From Flavobacterium sp. 270 (GTDB lineage Bacteria > Bacteroidota > Bacteroidia > Flavobacteriales > Flavobacteriaceae), in contig NZ_SODM01000006.1 in NCBI RefSeq assembly GCF_004368785.1, positions 186,001 through 250,000 of the forward strand: a stretch of DNA of 64,000 nt, given 5' to 3'. Of this stretch, positions 23,964 through 33,188 are shown in pieces; within the stretch, counting starts at the first letter, position 1; each line of letters begins with the position of its first letter. The notes below the pieces were generated by a model, which was given only the letters and a program-made list of their open reading frames with translations, did not search any database and had not been told where the DNA came from. A program made the translations under genes and the position numbers.

Positions 23964-25115
23964 ATGGAATTTGATTTTCTAGAACCGGTAAACGATTCAA
24001 TGCTAAAATTCATCAGCTCATTGTCTTCACAAGAGTTGGGGAGTAAAGTTGTCTTTCATACCCAAGATCAGTTTCCGGATATCAGCAAAATAAATATTGC
24101 AATTGTAGGCGTTTTAGAAGATCGTCGCAACATTAATATGGTTAATGAAGTTAACCTAACGGCTGTTCGTAAGAAGTTTTACAGTATGTTTCCTGGTAAC
24201 TGGGATGCATCTATTGCTGATTTAGGTGATATTCTTGCAGGAGATTCTGTAGAAGATACTTACTTCGCACTTCAAAAAGTAACTGCAGCATTAATCAAAA
24301 ATAAAATCATTCCTATAGTTCTAGGAGGTTCGCAGGATTTAACTTATGCCATGTATCGTGCATATGATAGTCTTGAACAGATGGTAAATTTTGTTGCTGT
24401 AGACAATAGATTTGATTTTGGAAAAGAAAATGAATCTGTTTCTGCAAATTCCTATTTAACAAAAATTATAATAGACGAACCTAATAACTTGTTTAACTAC
24501 TGTAACATAGGATATCAGACCTATTATAACTCGCAGGAAGAAATTGACTTAATAGAAAAGTTGTTTTTTGATGCGTATCGTTTAGGTGAAATTTCAAATA
24601 AAATTGCGCTTGCAGAGCCTGTATTTAGAGATGCAGATTTAGTTTCTATAGATTTAAATTCAGTAAAGTCTTCAGATTCAGGAAATGCAATATCTTTTGA
24701 GCCAAACGGATTTAATGGAAAAGAGATTTGTGCTTTGGCCAGATATGCCGGTATTAGTGATAAAGTATCTTCTTTTGGAATTTTTAATCACAATAGTACA
24801 TTGCAGGAATCAGCAATTATTGCGCAAATAGCTTGGTATTTTATAGAAGGGTATCATTATCGTTCAAAAGAATATCCTTTTGGAAGCAGAACAAACTATT
24901 TAAAATATATAGTTCCTCTTGAAGATGAAGAACTTATTTTTTACAAAAGTGACAAAACAGATCGTTGGTGGATAGAAATTCCTTACGAAACGAATGGTCA
25001 CAATAAATTGAAAAGAAATACGTTATTACCGTGTTCTTACGACGAATATTTGTCGGCTTGCAATCAAGAATTGCCAGAAAGATGGTGGAAAGCACAGCGG
25101 AAAAACGCTTTGTAG
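23964..25115 (+). CDS. Arginase/formimidoylglutamase-fold protein with degenerate metal site
   Basis: The 383-residue protein has the arginase/agmatinase fold, seen from IVLGGSQDLTYAMYRAYDSL, FVAVDNRFDFG and ADLVSIDLNSVKSSDSG. The three canonical Mn-binding motifs are altered. GGDHS is GGSQD (121-125, His to Gln), DAHxD is DNRFD (147-151, His to Arg), and SxDxD becomes SIDLN (Asp to Asn at 232). A normal binuclear manganese site is therefore unlikely, and hydrolase activity is doubtful. Automatic annotation usually calls such proteins formimidoylglutamase. It is co-transcribed with topA and sits just before gldK, a placement shared by related gliding bacteria as far as I recall. Confidence 0.85.
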   Translation: MEFDFLEPVNDSMLKFISSLSSQELGSKVVFHTQDQFPDISKINIAIVGVLEDRRNINMVNEVNLTAVRKKFYSMFPGNWDASIADLGDILAGDSVEDTYFALQKVTAALIKNKIIPIVLGGSQDLTYAMYRAYDSLEQMVNFVAVDNRFDFGKENESVSANSYLTKIIIDEPNNLFNYCNIGYQTYYNSQEEIDLIEKLFFDAYRLGEISNKIALAEPVFRDADLVSIDLNSVKSSDSGNAISFEPNGFNGKEICALARYAGISDKVSSFGIFNHNSTLQESAIIAQIAWYFIEGYHYRSKEYPFGSRTNYLKYIVPLEDEELIFYKSDKTDRWWIEIPYETNGHNKLKRNTLLPCSYDEYLSACNQELPERWWKAQRKNAL

Positions 25116-25311
25116 AAGAAAATTTCAAAAGAAATCTTAAATTTTTAGAATTCTTTAAAAAAAAGTTAAAAAAATTAGTAGGAAAATTAATATAATGTAT
25201 AAAATTTAACGTTTTACGTCGATTTTTTTAATCAGTTTATCGAGGAAATATTTTTTTTTTATTTTATTTAACATTATTTTTGACCGGTAAAAGAAAATTC
25301 GCAAATAGCTA

Positions 25312-25341
25312 TTGTTTTTTAATGAAATAATAAATACGTTT
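25312..25341 (+). promoter_or_regulatory. Putative promoter of the gld operon
   Basis: A TTG at 25312-25314 is followed after about 20 bp by TACGTTTA (25334-25341), one mismatch from TAnnTTTG. This lies about 40 bp before the gldK ATG. Confidence 0.35.
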
Positions 25342-25378
25342 ACGGACTTTTAGTAATGAATAGATAATCCAAATTTAT

Positions 25379-26782
25379 ATGAAGAAGTTTATTGCATTTG
25401 CAGCAATGTTAACACTAGTAATCGGCTGTGGTAAGTCAGGCGACAAAGGTGAATTAGTAGGTGTTACAGGAGGGAAATGGCACCCTGAGAAACCATACGG
25501 GATGACTTTGGTTCCTGGTGGATCTTTTATCATGGGAAAAGCAGATGCTGATTTAGCAAATGTTGAAGATGCTCCAACTAAAACAGTAACAGTTCGTTCA
25601 TTTTACATGGATGAAACTGAGATTACTAACAGTGAATATCGTCAGTTTGTGGAGTGGGTAAAAGACTCTACAATGAGAGTTCGTTTAGCTATTTTGGCTG
25701 ATGAAACTGGTCAAAAAGGAACTCCAGATGCTAAAGGTAAAAAAGGCGGAAGTATTGCTGATTATGCTTTTAACGACTCAGATCCAGAAAAAATGACAGC
25801 TTATGATAAATACATGTACGATAACTATTATAGTGTTGGTACAAAAGATGATCCATATGCTGGAAGAAAATTGAACAAAAAAGTAAAATTAATTAAAGAT
25901 ACTAAAGCGTATCCAGATGAATATTACACTGAAGTAATGGATTCTATGTATTTGCCAATTGAAGAATCTTACAACGGATTGAGAACAATTGACGTAAATA
26001 AATTGAAATTCCGTTATTCTTGGATGGATATTCAGGCTGCTGCAAAAGCTAAAGTTGGAAAAAGAAGCGATTTCGTTAAAACAGAACAAGTTAGCGTTTA
26101 TCCTGATACTGCAGTTTGGATTAAAGATTTCTCTTATTCATATAATGAGCCAATGCACAATGATTATTTCTGGCATAAAGCTTATGGAGATTATCCTGTA
26201 GTTGGAGTTACTTGGAAACAAGCTAAAGCATTCTGTGCTTGGAGAACTTTAAACAAAAACAGTTATATCAAATCTAAGAAAAAAGGGCGTGACCTAGTAA
26301 ATGCTTTCAGATTACCTACTGAAGCAGAATGGGAATATGCTGCTAGAGGAGGTCTGGAATCTGCAACTTATCCTTGGGGAGGTCCTTACACTAAAAGTGA
26401 TAGAGGATGTTTCTTAGCAAACTTCAAACCAAGCAGAGGAGATTATGCAGCTGATGAAGCTTTATATACTGTTGAAGCTAAATCATACGAAGTAAATGGT
26501 TACGGATTATACAATATGGCAGGAAACGTTTCAGAGTGGACAGATTCAGCTTACAATCCAAATGCATACGAGTATGTTTCTACAATGAATCCAAACGTAA
26601 TCGATGGTAAAAACCAAAGAAAAGTAGTTCGTGGAGGTTCTTGGAAGGATGTTGCTTATTTCTTACAAGTAAGTACTCGTGACCACGAATATGCAGATTC
26701 AGCTAGAAGTTACATCGGATTCAGAACAGTTCAGGATTACATGGGAACTCAAGTTACTGGAGGCGGTAAAAGAAAAAAGTAA
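25379..26782 (+). CDS. gldK: Gliding motility / type IX secretion lipoprotein GldK
   Basis: The 467-residue lipoprotein has a signal MKKFIAFAAMLTLVIGC (acyl-Cys17). The mature part has the formylglycine-generating-enzyme-like (FGE-sulfatase) fold, shown by LVPGGSFIMGKADADL, FYMDETEITNSEYRQF, AFRLPTEAEWEYAARGG, GNVSEWTDSAYNP and KVVRGGSWKDVAY, with a family-specific insert at about 110-220. GldK forms the outer-membrane-associated periplasmic ring of the T9SS with GldN. It is the first gene of gldKLMN, with 55 bp to gldL. Confidence 0.97.
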   Translation: MKKFIAFAAMLTLVIGCGKSGDKGELVGVTGGKWHPEKPYGMTLVPGGSFIMGKADADLANVEDAPTKTVTVRSFYMDETEITNSEYRQFVEWVKDSTMRVRLAILADETGQKGTPDAKGKKGGSIADYAFNDSDPEKMTAYDKYMYDNYYSVGTKDDPYAGRKLNKKVKLIKDTKAYPDEYYTEVMDSMYLPIEESYNGLRTIDVNKLKFRYSWMDIQAAAKAKVGKRSDFVKTEQVSVYPDTAVWIKDFSYSYNEPMHNDYFWHKAYGDYPVVGVTWKQAKAFCAWRTLNKNSYIKSKKKGRDLVNAFRLPTEAEWEYAARGGLESATYPWGGPYTKSDRGCFLANFKPSRGDYAADEALYTVEAKSYEVNGYGLYNMAGNVSEWTDSAYNPNAYEYVSTMNPNVIDGKNQRKVVRGGSWKDVAYFLQVSTRDHEYADSARSYIGFRTVQDYMGTQVTGGGKRKK

Positions 26783-26837
26783 ATTAATTAAATTCAATAT
26801 CCAACAAATCTATTTTAAAACCTAAAAAAAAGTTATT

Positions 26838-27485
26838 ATGGCATTATTAAGTAAAAAAGCAATGAATTTCGCTTATGGTATGGGAGCGGCAGTGGTAATC
26901 GTTGGAGCATTATTCAAAATTACTCACTTTGAAATTGGACCATTAACAGGGACTCTTATGCTTTCTGTCGGATTGCTTACAGAGGCATTAATTTTCGCGT
27001 TATCTGCTTTTGAACCAGTTGATGATGAGTTAGACTGGACTCTTGTTTACCCAGAATTAGCAAACGGTCAAGCTAGAAAAAAGACTGAAAAAACTGAAAC
27101 TCCATCTGATGCCCAAGGATTGTTGTCTCAAAAATTAGATACGATGTTGAAAGAAGCTAAAATTGACGGTGAGTTAATGTCTAGCTTAGGAAACTCTATC
27201 AAAAACTTCGAAGGAGCTGCAAAAGCAATTTCTCCAACAGTAGATTCTATTGCAGGACAAAAGAAATATGCTGAAGAAATGTCTATGGCTGCTGCACAAA
27301 TGGAATCATTAAACAGTTTATATAAAGTTCAATTAGAAAGTGCTTCAAGAAATGCACAAGCAAACAGCGAAATTGCTGACAATGCTGCTAAATTGAAAGA
27401 ACAAATGCAATCTATGACTGCAAACATTGCTTCTTTAAACAGTGTTTACGGTGGTATGCTTTCTGCAATGAGTAACAAAGGATAA
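26838..27485 (+). CDS. gldL: T9SS motor protein GldL
   Basis: The 215-residue protein has two N-terminal membrane segments (FAYGMGAAVVIVGALFKI and LMLSVGLLTEALIFALSAF). The glutamate in the second (TEALIF) is of the kind implicated in proton coupling. A long cytoplasmic coiled-coil region follows. With GldM it forms the inner-membrane rotary motor that energises secretion and gliding. It lies in the gldKLMN operon. Confidence 0.97.
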   Translation: MALLSKKAMNFAYGMGAAVVIVGALFKITHFEIGPLTGTLMLSVGLLTEALIFALSAFEPVDDELDWTLVYPELANGQARKKTEKTETPSDAQGLLSQKLDTMLKEAKIDGELMSSLGNSIKNFEGAAKAISPTVDSIAGQKKYAEEMSMAAAQMESLNSLYKVQLESASRNAQANSEIADNAAKLKEQMQSMTANIASLNSVYGGMLSAMSNKG

Positions 27486-27537
27486 TTAGTTTTTAACTAT
27501 TATATTAAAATTATTAATAAGAACTAATTAGAAAAAA

Positions 27538-29079
27538 ATGGCAGGAGGAAAATTAACCCCTAGACAGAAGATGATTAACCTGATGTACCTGGTTTTCATC
27601 GCGATGTTAGCAATGAACATGTCAAAAGAAGTATTATCTGCTTTTGGTTTGATGAATGAAAAATTCGAAAGCGCAAATACATCTTCAGTACAATCAAATT
27701 CTTCTTTGTTGATGTCTTTAGATCAAAAGGCAGCTGAAGCAAAAGGAGAATTCGCAACTGCAGCAGTTACTGCTCATAAAGTTGAAACAGCTTCAAAAGA
27801 TTTCTACGGATACGTTGGTTCTTTAAAAGGTGAAGTATTAAAAGGTTTCGAAACTGATAAAGAAACTGGAAAATTACCTTACGAGTCTATGGACAAAGGT
27901 GATAATATCGACGACTGGTTTACTGGTGAAGGATACACTAAAAAAGGTAATGAAATAATCGCTAAAATTGAAAAATATAAAGCGGATATGAAAGCTGCTT
28001 TAGGTACAGACAAAAAATATGCTGCAATTTTAGCTGAAGTAGAGAAAAAATTTGATCTTTCTGATGTTAAAAATAAAGAAGGTTTAAAAGATAAATATCT
28101 TGCTTACCACTTTAAAGGTTTCCCTGCGGTTGCTTCATTAGCTAAACTTTCTGCTTGGCAAAATGACGTTCAAAAAACAGAAACTGATGTTTATAATAGT
28201 GCTTTAGGAAAAGCGGCTGTTGCTGCTGCATCTTACAGCAATTATCAAGCAATTGTAGTTTTAGATAAAAGTGCTTACTTCCAAGGAGAGAAAGTTACAG
28301 GTAAAGTTGTTTTAGGTCGTTATGACGAAAACACAAAACCAACTTCATTCCAAGGTCCTGGGCAAATCGTAAACGGACAAGCTGTTATCTCTTTAACTGC
28401 TGGTGCAGTTGGAGAACAAGATATCAACGGACAGTTTTCATTCTTAGAAGATGGAAAAAACATTCCACTTAAATTCCAAGGAAAATATGTTGTAGTACCA
28501 AGACCAAACTCAGCTACTATTTCTGCTGATAAAATGAATGTTGTTTATAGAGGTGTTGTTAACCCAATCTCTGTATCATTCGCTGGTGTTGCTGATAATA
28601 AAGTTGTTGCAAGTGCTCCTGGTTTATCTTCTGCTGGAAAAGCTGGAAAATATAACATGAGCCCTGGTTCAGGTAACGAAACTACAATTTCTGTAACTGG
28701 TACATTGCCAAACGGTGATAAAGTTTCAGATAAGAAAACATTCAGAATTAAAGGTATTCCTGGACCAACAGGTACAATTAGAGGAGATATGGGTGTTGTT
28801 AAAGGACCTAAATCTAACTTAGAAATTGCTACTATTGGTGCTAAATTACTAGACTTTGATTTCGAAGTTGGTTTAGATGTTGTTGGATTTAATATGAAAA
28901 TTGCTGGACAGCCTACAGTTGTAGTTTCTGGTAATAAATTGAATGCACAATGTAAATCAGTTCTTGCTAGAGCAGGTAGAGGAGACCAGGTTACTATTTC
29001 TGAAATTAAAACTAAACTTGTTGGAGCTGGAAGTTATTTATTACCAAGAACTGCTCCGGTAATTTACGAAATACAATAA
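27538..29079 (+). CDS. gldM: T9SS motor protein GldM
   Basis: The 513-residue protein begins MAGGKLTPRQKMINLMYLVF and has a single N-terminal membrane helix (about 13-32). A large periplasmic part with helical and then beta-rich domains contains SYSNYQAIVVLDKSAYFQGE and GNLEIATIG-like beta strands. GldM spans the periplasm and transmits motion from GldL to the GldK/GldN ring. The length is normal for the family. It is 52 bp after gldL. Confidence 0.97.
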   Translation: MAGGKLTPRQKMINLMYLVFIAMLAMNMSKEVLSAFGLMNEKFESANTSSVQSNSSLLMSLDQKAAEAKGEFATAAVTAHKVETASKDFYGYVGSLKGEVLKGFETDKETGKLPYESMDKGDNIDDWFTGEGYTKKGNEIIAKIEKYKADMKAALGTDKKYAAILAEVEKKFDLSDVKNKEGLKDKYLAYHFKGFPAVASLAKLSAWQNDVQKTETDVYNSALGKAAVAAASYSNYQAIVVLDKSAYFQGEKVTGKVVLGRYDENTKPTSFQGPGQIVNGQAVISLTAGAVGEQDINGQFSFLEDGKNIPLKFQGKYVVVPRPNSATISADKMNVVYRGVVNPISVSFAGVADNKVVASAPGLSSAGKAGKYNMSPGSGNETTISVTGTLPNGDKVSDKKTFRIKGIPGPTGTIRGDMGVVKGPKSNLEIATIGAKLLDFDFEVGLDVVGFNMKIAGQPTVVVSGNKLNAQCKSVLARAGRGDQVTISEIKTKLVGAGSYLLPRTAPVIYEIQ

Positions 29080-29124
29080 TAAATGTAGATAAAACTACAT
29101 TCAATATCTTATAATGATACCACG

Positions 29125-30114
29125 ATGAAAGTAAGAAATTTTTTAATAGCTATTGTTTCTATCGCAGGAGGTTTTGCTTCTAATGCGCAATCTAATTTGC
29201 TAAACGCAAAAACACCAGCTCAGATAGGACTTAAGACTCCTGCTCAACTTATCTCAGACAATGATAAGCCATTGGCTTATGGTTATGTAGATGATAGAGA
29301 TGTCTTGATGGGGAAAACTACATGGGAAATCATCGATTTGAATGAAAAAATCAATTTTCCTTTATACTTTCCTGTAGATACAGCTAATATTGGTTCTAAC
29401 AGACGTTCTCTTTATGACGTTTTGACGAAAGCCGTTAAAAACGGTAAAGTAACTGAAGTGTATACTGATAGTTATTTCAATACTAAAAAATCTATGAAAG
29501 ACATCGAAGGATCATTATCTCGAATTGATACAACAGATGCTGGTAGAGAATTAATTAACCAATATCCAGACGACTATAAATCACATGTTGTGAAGAAAAA
29601 AGTGGTTACTGGTACTGGTAAAAAGAAAGTTGTTTCTTATGTTGAAGAAACTGTAGGTGCAACCAGAACAGTTCCTTCTGAATACATCTTGAAACAAGAT
29701 CTTACTGCAGCTGATGTAACTCAGTATAAAATTAAAGGATACTGGTATTTTGACAAACGTCAAAGTGAATTGAAATATCGTTTACTTGGAATTTGTCCAG
29801 TAACTCCTGATGTTTATACAATGAATAGTGACGAAAAGGATTATATTGAGTTATTCTGGGTTTTCTTCCCAAATGCTCGAGATGTATTACACGAAGCAAA
29901 AGCTTTTAATGATAGTAATTCTGCACTTCCAATTTCATTCGATCAGATCTTAAATTCAAGACGTTTTAATGCGATTGTCTATAAAGAAGAAAACTTGTAC
30001 CAAGATCGTGAGATCAAAGATTACATGAAAGACAATGCTCAAAATCAATTGTTAGAATCTGAAAGAGTAAAAGAGAAGATTCGTAATTTCGAACAAGATA
30101 TGTGGAACTACTAA
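29125..30114 (+). CDS. gldN: T9SS ring component GldN
   Basis: The 329-residue protein has a cleavable signal peptide (about residues 1-21, ending SNAQS). The mature part is the PorN/GldN family with DDRDVLMGKTTWEIIDLNEK, YKIKGYWYFDKRQSELKYRL and FFPNARDVLHEAKAF. GldN associates with GldK in the periplasmic ring. It is the last gene of the gldKLMN transcript: a strong terminator follows. A close paralogue is encoded directly downstream. Confidence 0.97.
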   Translation: MKVRNFLIAIVSIAGGFASNAQSNLLNAKTPAQIGLKTPAQLISDNDKPLAYGYVDDRDVLMGKTTWEIIDLNEKINFPLYFPVDTANIGSNRRSLYDVLTKAVKNGKVTEVYTDSYFNTKKSMKDIEGSLSRIDTTDAGRELINQYPDDYKSHVVKKKVVTGTGKKKVVSYVEETVGATRTVPSEYILKQDLTAADVTQYKIKGYWYFDKRQSELKYRLLGICPVTPDVYTMNSDEKDYIELFWVFFPNARDVLHEAKAFNDSNSALPISFDQILNSRRFNAIVYKEENLYQDREIKDYMKDNAQNQLLESERVKEKIRNFEQDMWNY

Positions 30115-30136
30115 GTAGCTGCATTCAAAAAATAAG

Positions 30137-30170
30137 AAAAGCCCTTACTGTTTGCAGTAAGGGCTTTTTG
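30137..30170 (+). terminator. Terminator of the gldKLMN operon
   Basis: The stem AAAGCCCTTACTG/CAGTAAGGGCTTT is followed by a T run, just after gldN. Confidence 0.9.
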
Positions 30171-30265
30171 TTTTAAATTACGTCATAAATTTTTTTTCAT
30201 GTACGGATATTACTTTCAAAATAAAAAAATGTAAGAAAAATACAATAAAACAAATAATACTGCGT

Positions 30266-30273
30266 TACCTTTG
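30266..30273 (+). promoter_or_regulatory. -7 box TACCTTTG of gldO
   Basis: This is an exact TAnnTTTG match, 17-20 bp before the start codon and downstream of the gldN terminator. It indicates that gldO is transcribed on its own. The -33 element is not obvious. Confidence 0.45.
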
Positions 30274-30289
30274 TTACCTAATATGTATT

Positions 30290-31282
30290 ATGATGAAAGT
30301 GAAATTTTTTTTAATGAGTATTGTTTTTATCGCTGGAGCTTTTGTTTCTAACGCTCAGTCTAATTTGCTAAATGCGAAAACAGCAGATCAAATTGGTCAA
30401 AAGAATGCTGCACAGCTGATTTCTGATAATGATAAGCCTTTGGCTTATGGTTACATAGACGATAGAGATGTCTTAATGGGAAAAACAGTTTGGGAAATCA
30501 TTGATCTAAATGAAAAGATCAACTTTCCTCTATATTACCCGGTTGATACAGTAAACATTGGTTCTGACAGGCGTTCACTTTATGATGTTTTAGCAAAAGC
30601 CATCAGAACGGGAAAAATAACAGAAGTGTATACAGATAGTTATTTCAATACTAAAAAATCAATGAAAGATATTGAAGGTTCGTTATCCAGAGTTGATACA
30701 ACAGATGCTGGTAGAGAACTAATAAATCAGTATCCGGATGATTATAGAAGTCATGTTGTCAAGAAAAAAGTAGTAACCGGTACTGGTAAAAAGAAAGTCG
30801 TTTCTTATGTAGATCAAACGGTTGGACCAACTAGAACTGTTCCTGCTGAATACATTCTAAAACAAGATCTTACTGCAGCTGATGTTTCAGAATATAAAAT
30901 AAAAGGATACTGGTATTTTGATAAACGTATGAGTGAATTAAAATATCGTTTACTTGGAATCTGCCCTGTAACTCCTGATGTTTACACCATGAATAGCGAT
31001 GAAAAAGATTATATCGAGTTATTTTGGGTTTTCTTTCCAAATGCCAGAGACGCTTTGCATGAAGCCAAGGCTTTTAACGATAGTAATTCAGCTAATCCAA
31101 TTTCATTTGATCAGATCTTAAATTCCAGACATTTTAATGCCATTATTTATAAAGAAGAAAATATGTACGGAGATCGTGAGATTAAAGATTACATGAAAGA
31201 CAATGCGCAAAACCAATTGTTAGAATCGGAAAGAGTAAAAGAGAAGATTCGTAATTTTGAAGAAGATATGTGGAACTACTAA
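30290..31282 (+). CDS. gldO: GldO, paralogue of GldN
   Basis: The 330-residue protein is nearly colinear with GldN. Long stretches are identical, for example around DSYFNTKKSMKDIEGSLSR and the final QNQLLESERVKEKIRNFE. Differences are concentrated in the signal peptide and at scattered positions. The start could equally be the second ATG (30293). In F. johnsoniae GldN and GldO are partly redundant T9SS components, and the same arrangement is seen here. Its own promoter and terminators on both sides suggest independent regulation. Confidence 0.95.
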   Translation: MMKVKFFLMSIVFIAGAFVSNAQSNLLNAKTADQIGQKNAAQLISDNDKPLAYGYIDDRDVLMGKTVWEIIDLNEKINFPLYYPVDTVNIGSDRRSLYDVLAKAIRTGKITEVYTDSYFNTKKSMKDIEGSLSRVDTTDAGRELINQYPDDYRSHVVKKKVVTGTGKKKVVSYVDQTVGPTRTVPAEYILKQDLTAADVSEYKIKGYWYFDKRMSELKYRLLGICPVTPDVYTMNSDEKDYIELFWVFFPNARDALHEAKAFNDSNSANPISFDQILNSRHFNAIIYKEENMYGDREIKDYMKDNAQNQLLESERVKEKIRNFEEDMWNY

Positions 31283-31301
31283 CCACTTATTACATAATAA
31301 C

Positions 31302-31335
31302 AAAAACTCTTGCTACATTTGTGGCAAGAGTTTTT
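31302..31335 (+). terminator. Terminator of gldO
   Basis: The stem AAAAACTCTTGC/GCAAGAGTTTTT with a T run lies 20 nt after the gldO stop. Confidence 0.88.
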
Positions 31336-31353
31336 CTATTTTACCTTTTATAA

Positions 31354-32403
31354 ATGATTGATTATTTAATTGTCGGATCTGGATTAGCAGGAATTTCATT
31401 TTCTGAAATTGCCCTTAAAAACAATAAATCTATTGTAGTAATAGATGACAAATCCCAAATATCTTCCAGAGTTGCAGGAGGTTTGTATAATCCTGTTATT
31501 TTAAAGCGTTTTAGTGAAGTCTGGAAAGCAGAAGAGCAGTTGGCTTTAATGGAAGATTTTTACAGCGAAATAGAGCTTAAATTACAGACAAAAGTCAATT
31601 TTAAACTTCCGATTTTGAGAAAGTTCTTTTCTATTGAAGAACAGAATAATTGGTTTGCAGCTTCTGATAAACCGCTTCTTGCTCCTTTTCTTTCAACAAA
31701 ACTTATCTTTACTAAATTTGATGGTATAAATTCTCCATATGATTATGGCGAAGTTTTGCATACGGGTTATGTTGATACCGCTCTTTTATTAGATAAATAT
31801 CAAGAATATTTAATTGAAAATAATCTATTGCTTAAAGAATCTTTTGATTATTCTAAATTGATTATTAATAATGATCATGTAGAATACAAAAATCATAAAG
31901 CTAAACATATAATTTTTGCAGAAGGTTTTGGTCTGCATGCAAATCCTTTTTTTCAGGATCTTCCACTTGACGGGACAAAGGGAGAATTGTTTGTTATAAA
32001 AGCACCAAAACTTAATTTGGATGTCATTGTAAATACGAGTGTTTTTATTCTTCCTTTAGGTAATGATTTGTTTAAAGTTGGTGCAACCTACAATTGGAAA
32101 GATAAAACGGATCTGCCAACAGAAGAAGGCAAAACAGAATTAGTAGAACGTATTCAGGAAATAATTAATTGCGATTTTGAAATCGTTTCTCATTTTGGAG
32201 GCGTGAGACCTACCGTGCGCGATCGCCGGCCAATAATAGGTACACATGACCTGCATAAATCATTGCATATACTAAATGGTTTAGGAACTCGTGGTGTAAT
32301 GCTTGGTCCTGCTATGGCCAAAGATTTGTTTGATTATATCGAAAACAAAACAGCGTTAGATCCTGTTATTGACATTCATCGATTTTATAAAAAAAGAAAA
32401 TAA
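31354..32403 (+). CDS. FAD-dependent oxidoreductase (DAO/GlpO-type fold)
   Basis: The 349-residue protein starts with a dinucleotide-binding motif MIDYLIVGSGLAGISF. The conserved RVAGGLYNPVI and the C-terminal FAD-contact segment HFGGVRPTVRDRRPIIG and LNGLGTRGVMLGPAMA place it in the D-amino-acid oxidase-like superfamily. The substrate is unknown. It lies directly after gldO, 19 bp past the terminator hairpin, and is found next to the gld genes in related species as far as I recall. It has no known role in secretion. Confidence 0.92.
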   Translation: MIDYLIVGSGLAGISFSEIALKNNKSIVVIDDKSQISSRVAGGLYNPVILKRFSEVWKAEEQLALMEDFYSEIELKLQTKVNFKLPILRKFFSIEEQNNWFAASDKPLLAPFLSTKLIFTKFDGINSPYDYGEVLHTGYVDTALLLDKYQEYLIENNLLLKESFDYSKLIINNDHVEYKNHKAKHIIFAEGFGLHANPFFQDLPLDGTKGELFVIKAPKLNLDVIVNTSVFILPLGNDLFKVGATYNWKDKTDLPTEEGKTELVERIQEIINCDFEIVSHFGGVRPTVRDRRPIIGTHDLHKSLHILNGLGTRGVMLGPAMAKDLFDYIENKTALDPVIDIHRFYKKRK

Positions 32404-32409
32404 TCCGGG

Positions 32410-32805
32410 TTACTTAATCTTTGCTTTTGGATCTGCCTGAGGATCATAAGAGACAAACATATTAATATAAATGTTTCTGGAAAGACGTAAAACAAAGGGA
32501 AACAAAACAACCAGCGTTATAATTATGCTTAAAAAAGATTGTTCTATAGTTGCTCCAAAAAACATAAACGACACAATAAAAGCAGCGATTCCTACCGCAA
32601 CATTTAATCCGTAGCTTACATACATTGCGCCATAAAAAAACGAAGGTTCAATTTGGTATTTTAATCCGCAGTGGCTGCAATGATCATTCATTTTTAAAAC
32701 TTTAGTTAAATGAAGTGGATTCTGATCAGAATACATACTTTCATTTTGACATCTTGGACAACTTCCAGAAAAAATGCTTTTTATTTTAGATCCTTTATTA
32801 AACAT
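32410..32805 (-). CDS. DUF983 family membrane protein
   Basis: The 131-residue protein has two CxxC pairs near the N-terminus (SCPRCQNESMY and HCSHCGLKY), followed by the family signature EPSFFYGAMYVSYGLNVA. Two membrane helices follow (about 58-80 and 86-106). A zinc-ribbon-like membrane protein of unknown function. It is convergent with the FAD oxidoreductase, and the two stops are 6 bp apart. Confidence 0.92.
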   Translation of the reverse strand: MFNKGSKIKSIFSGSCPRCQNESMYSDQNPLHLTKVLKMNDHCSHCGLKYQIEPSFFYGAMYVSYGLNVAVGIAAFIVSFMFFGATIEQSFLSIIITLVVLFPFVLRLSRNIYINMFVSYDPQADPKAKIK

Positions 32806-33068
32806 CGTATATGTGCTGTATTTGTAAATAATGTTTTAAAATAAGTTAAAACTTACAGATTTGTACTTTAAAATAGACTGTAAAGATAGTGATTAAGTTT
32901 GTTTTTTATGAATTGAATATCTTTTGGATATATAATTTTTAATAAATTCATTGATAGCGTTTAGTCATCAATCAAAGGTCTTAAAAGTGAAAATACTATA
33001 AATACATTACGCTTAATAATATTGCAAAAGCTATTGTTTTTCAGCGTAGAAACTTCAATTAATTGTTA

Positions 33069-33076
33069 TACTTTTG
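33069..33076 (+). promoter_or_regulatory. -7 box TACTTTTG upstream of the ABC-F gene
   Basis: This is an exact TAnnTTTG match within the 383-base gap 32806-33188. It predicts a leader of about 105 nt before the ATG at 33189, containing the small hairpin at 33146-33162. The rest of the gap is AT-rich. Confidence 0.4.
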
Positions 33077-33145
33077 CACTTTCAAAACGTTGAGCAAAAA
33101 AAGCCTTTTTTAAAGCTTCTTTGCGCGTTAAATTAATAAATAACA

Positions 33146-33162
33146 ATGGTTTGTTAAACCAT
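33146..33162 (+). promoter_or_regulatory. Leader hairpin with a three-codon ORF
   Basis: ATGGTTTGTTAAACCAT is a perfect 7-bp stem with a 3-nt loop. It also reads as a complete minimal ORF (Met-Val-Cys-stop), 27 nt before the ABC-F start. It could be a translational control element or chance. Confidence 0.25.
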
Positions 33163-33188
33163 TACATCTTACAGCAATAGTTTACATT

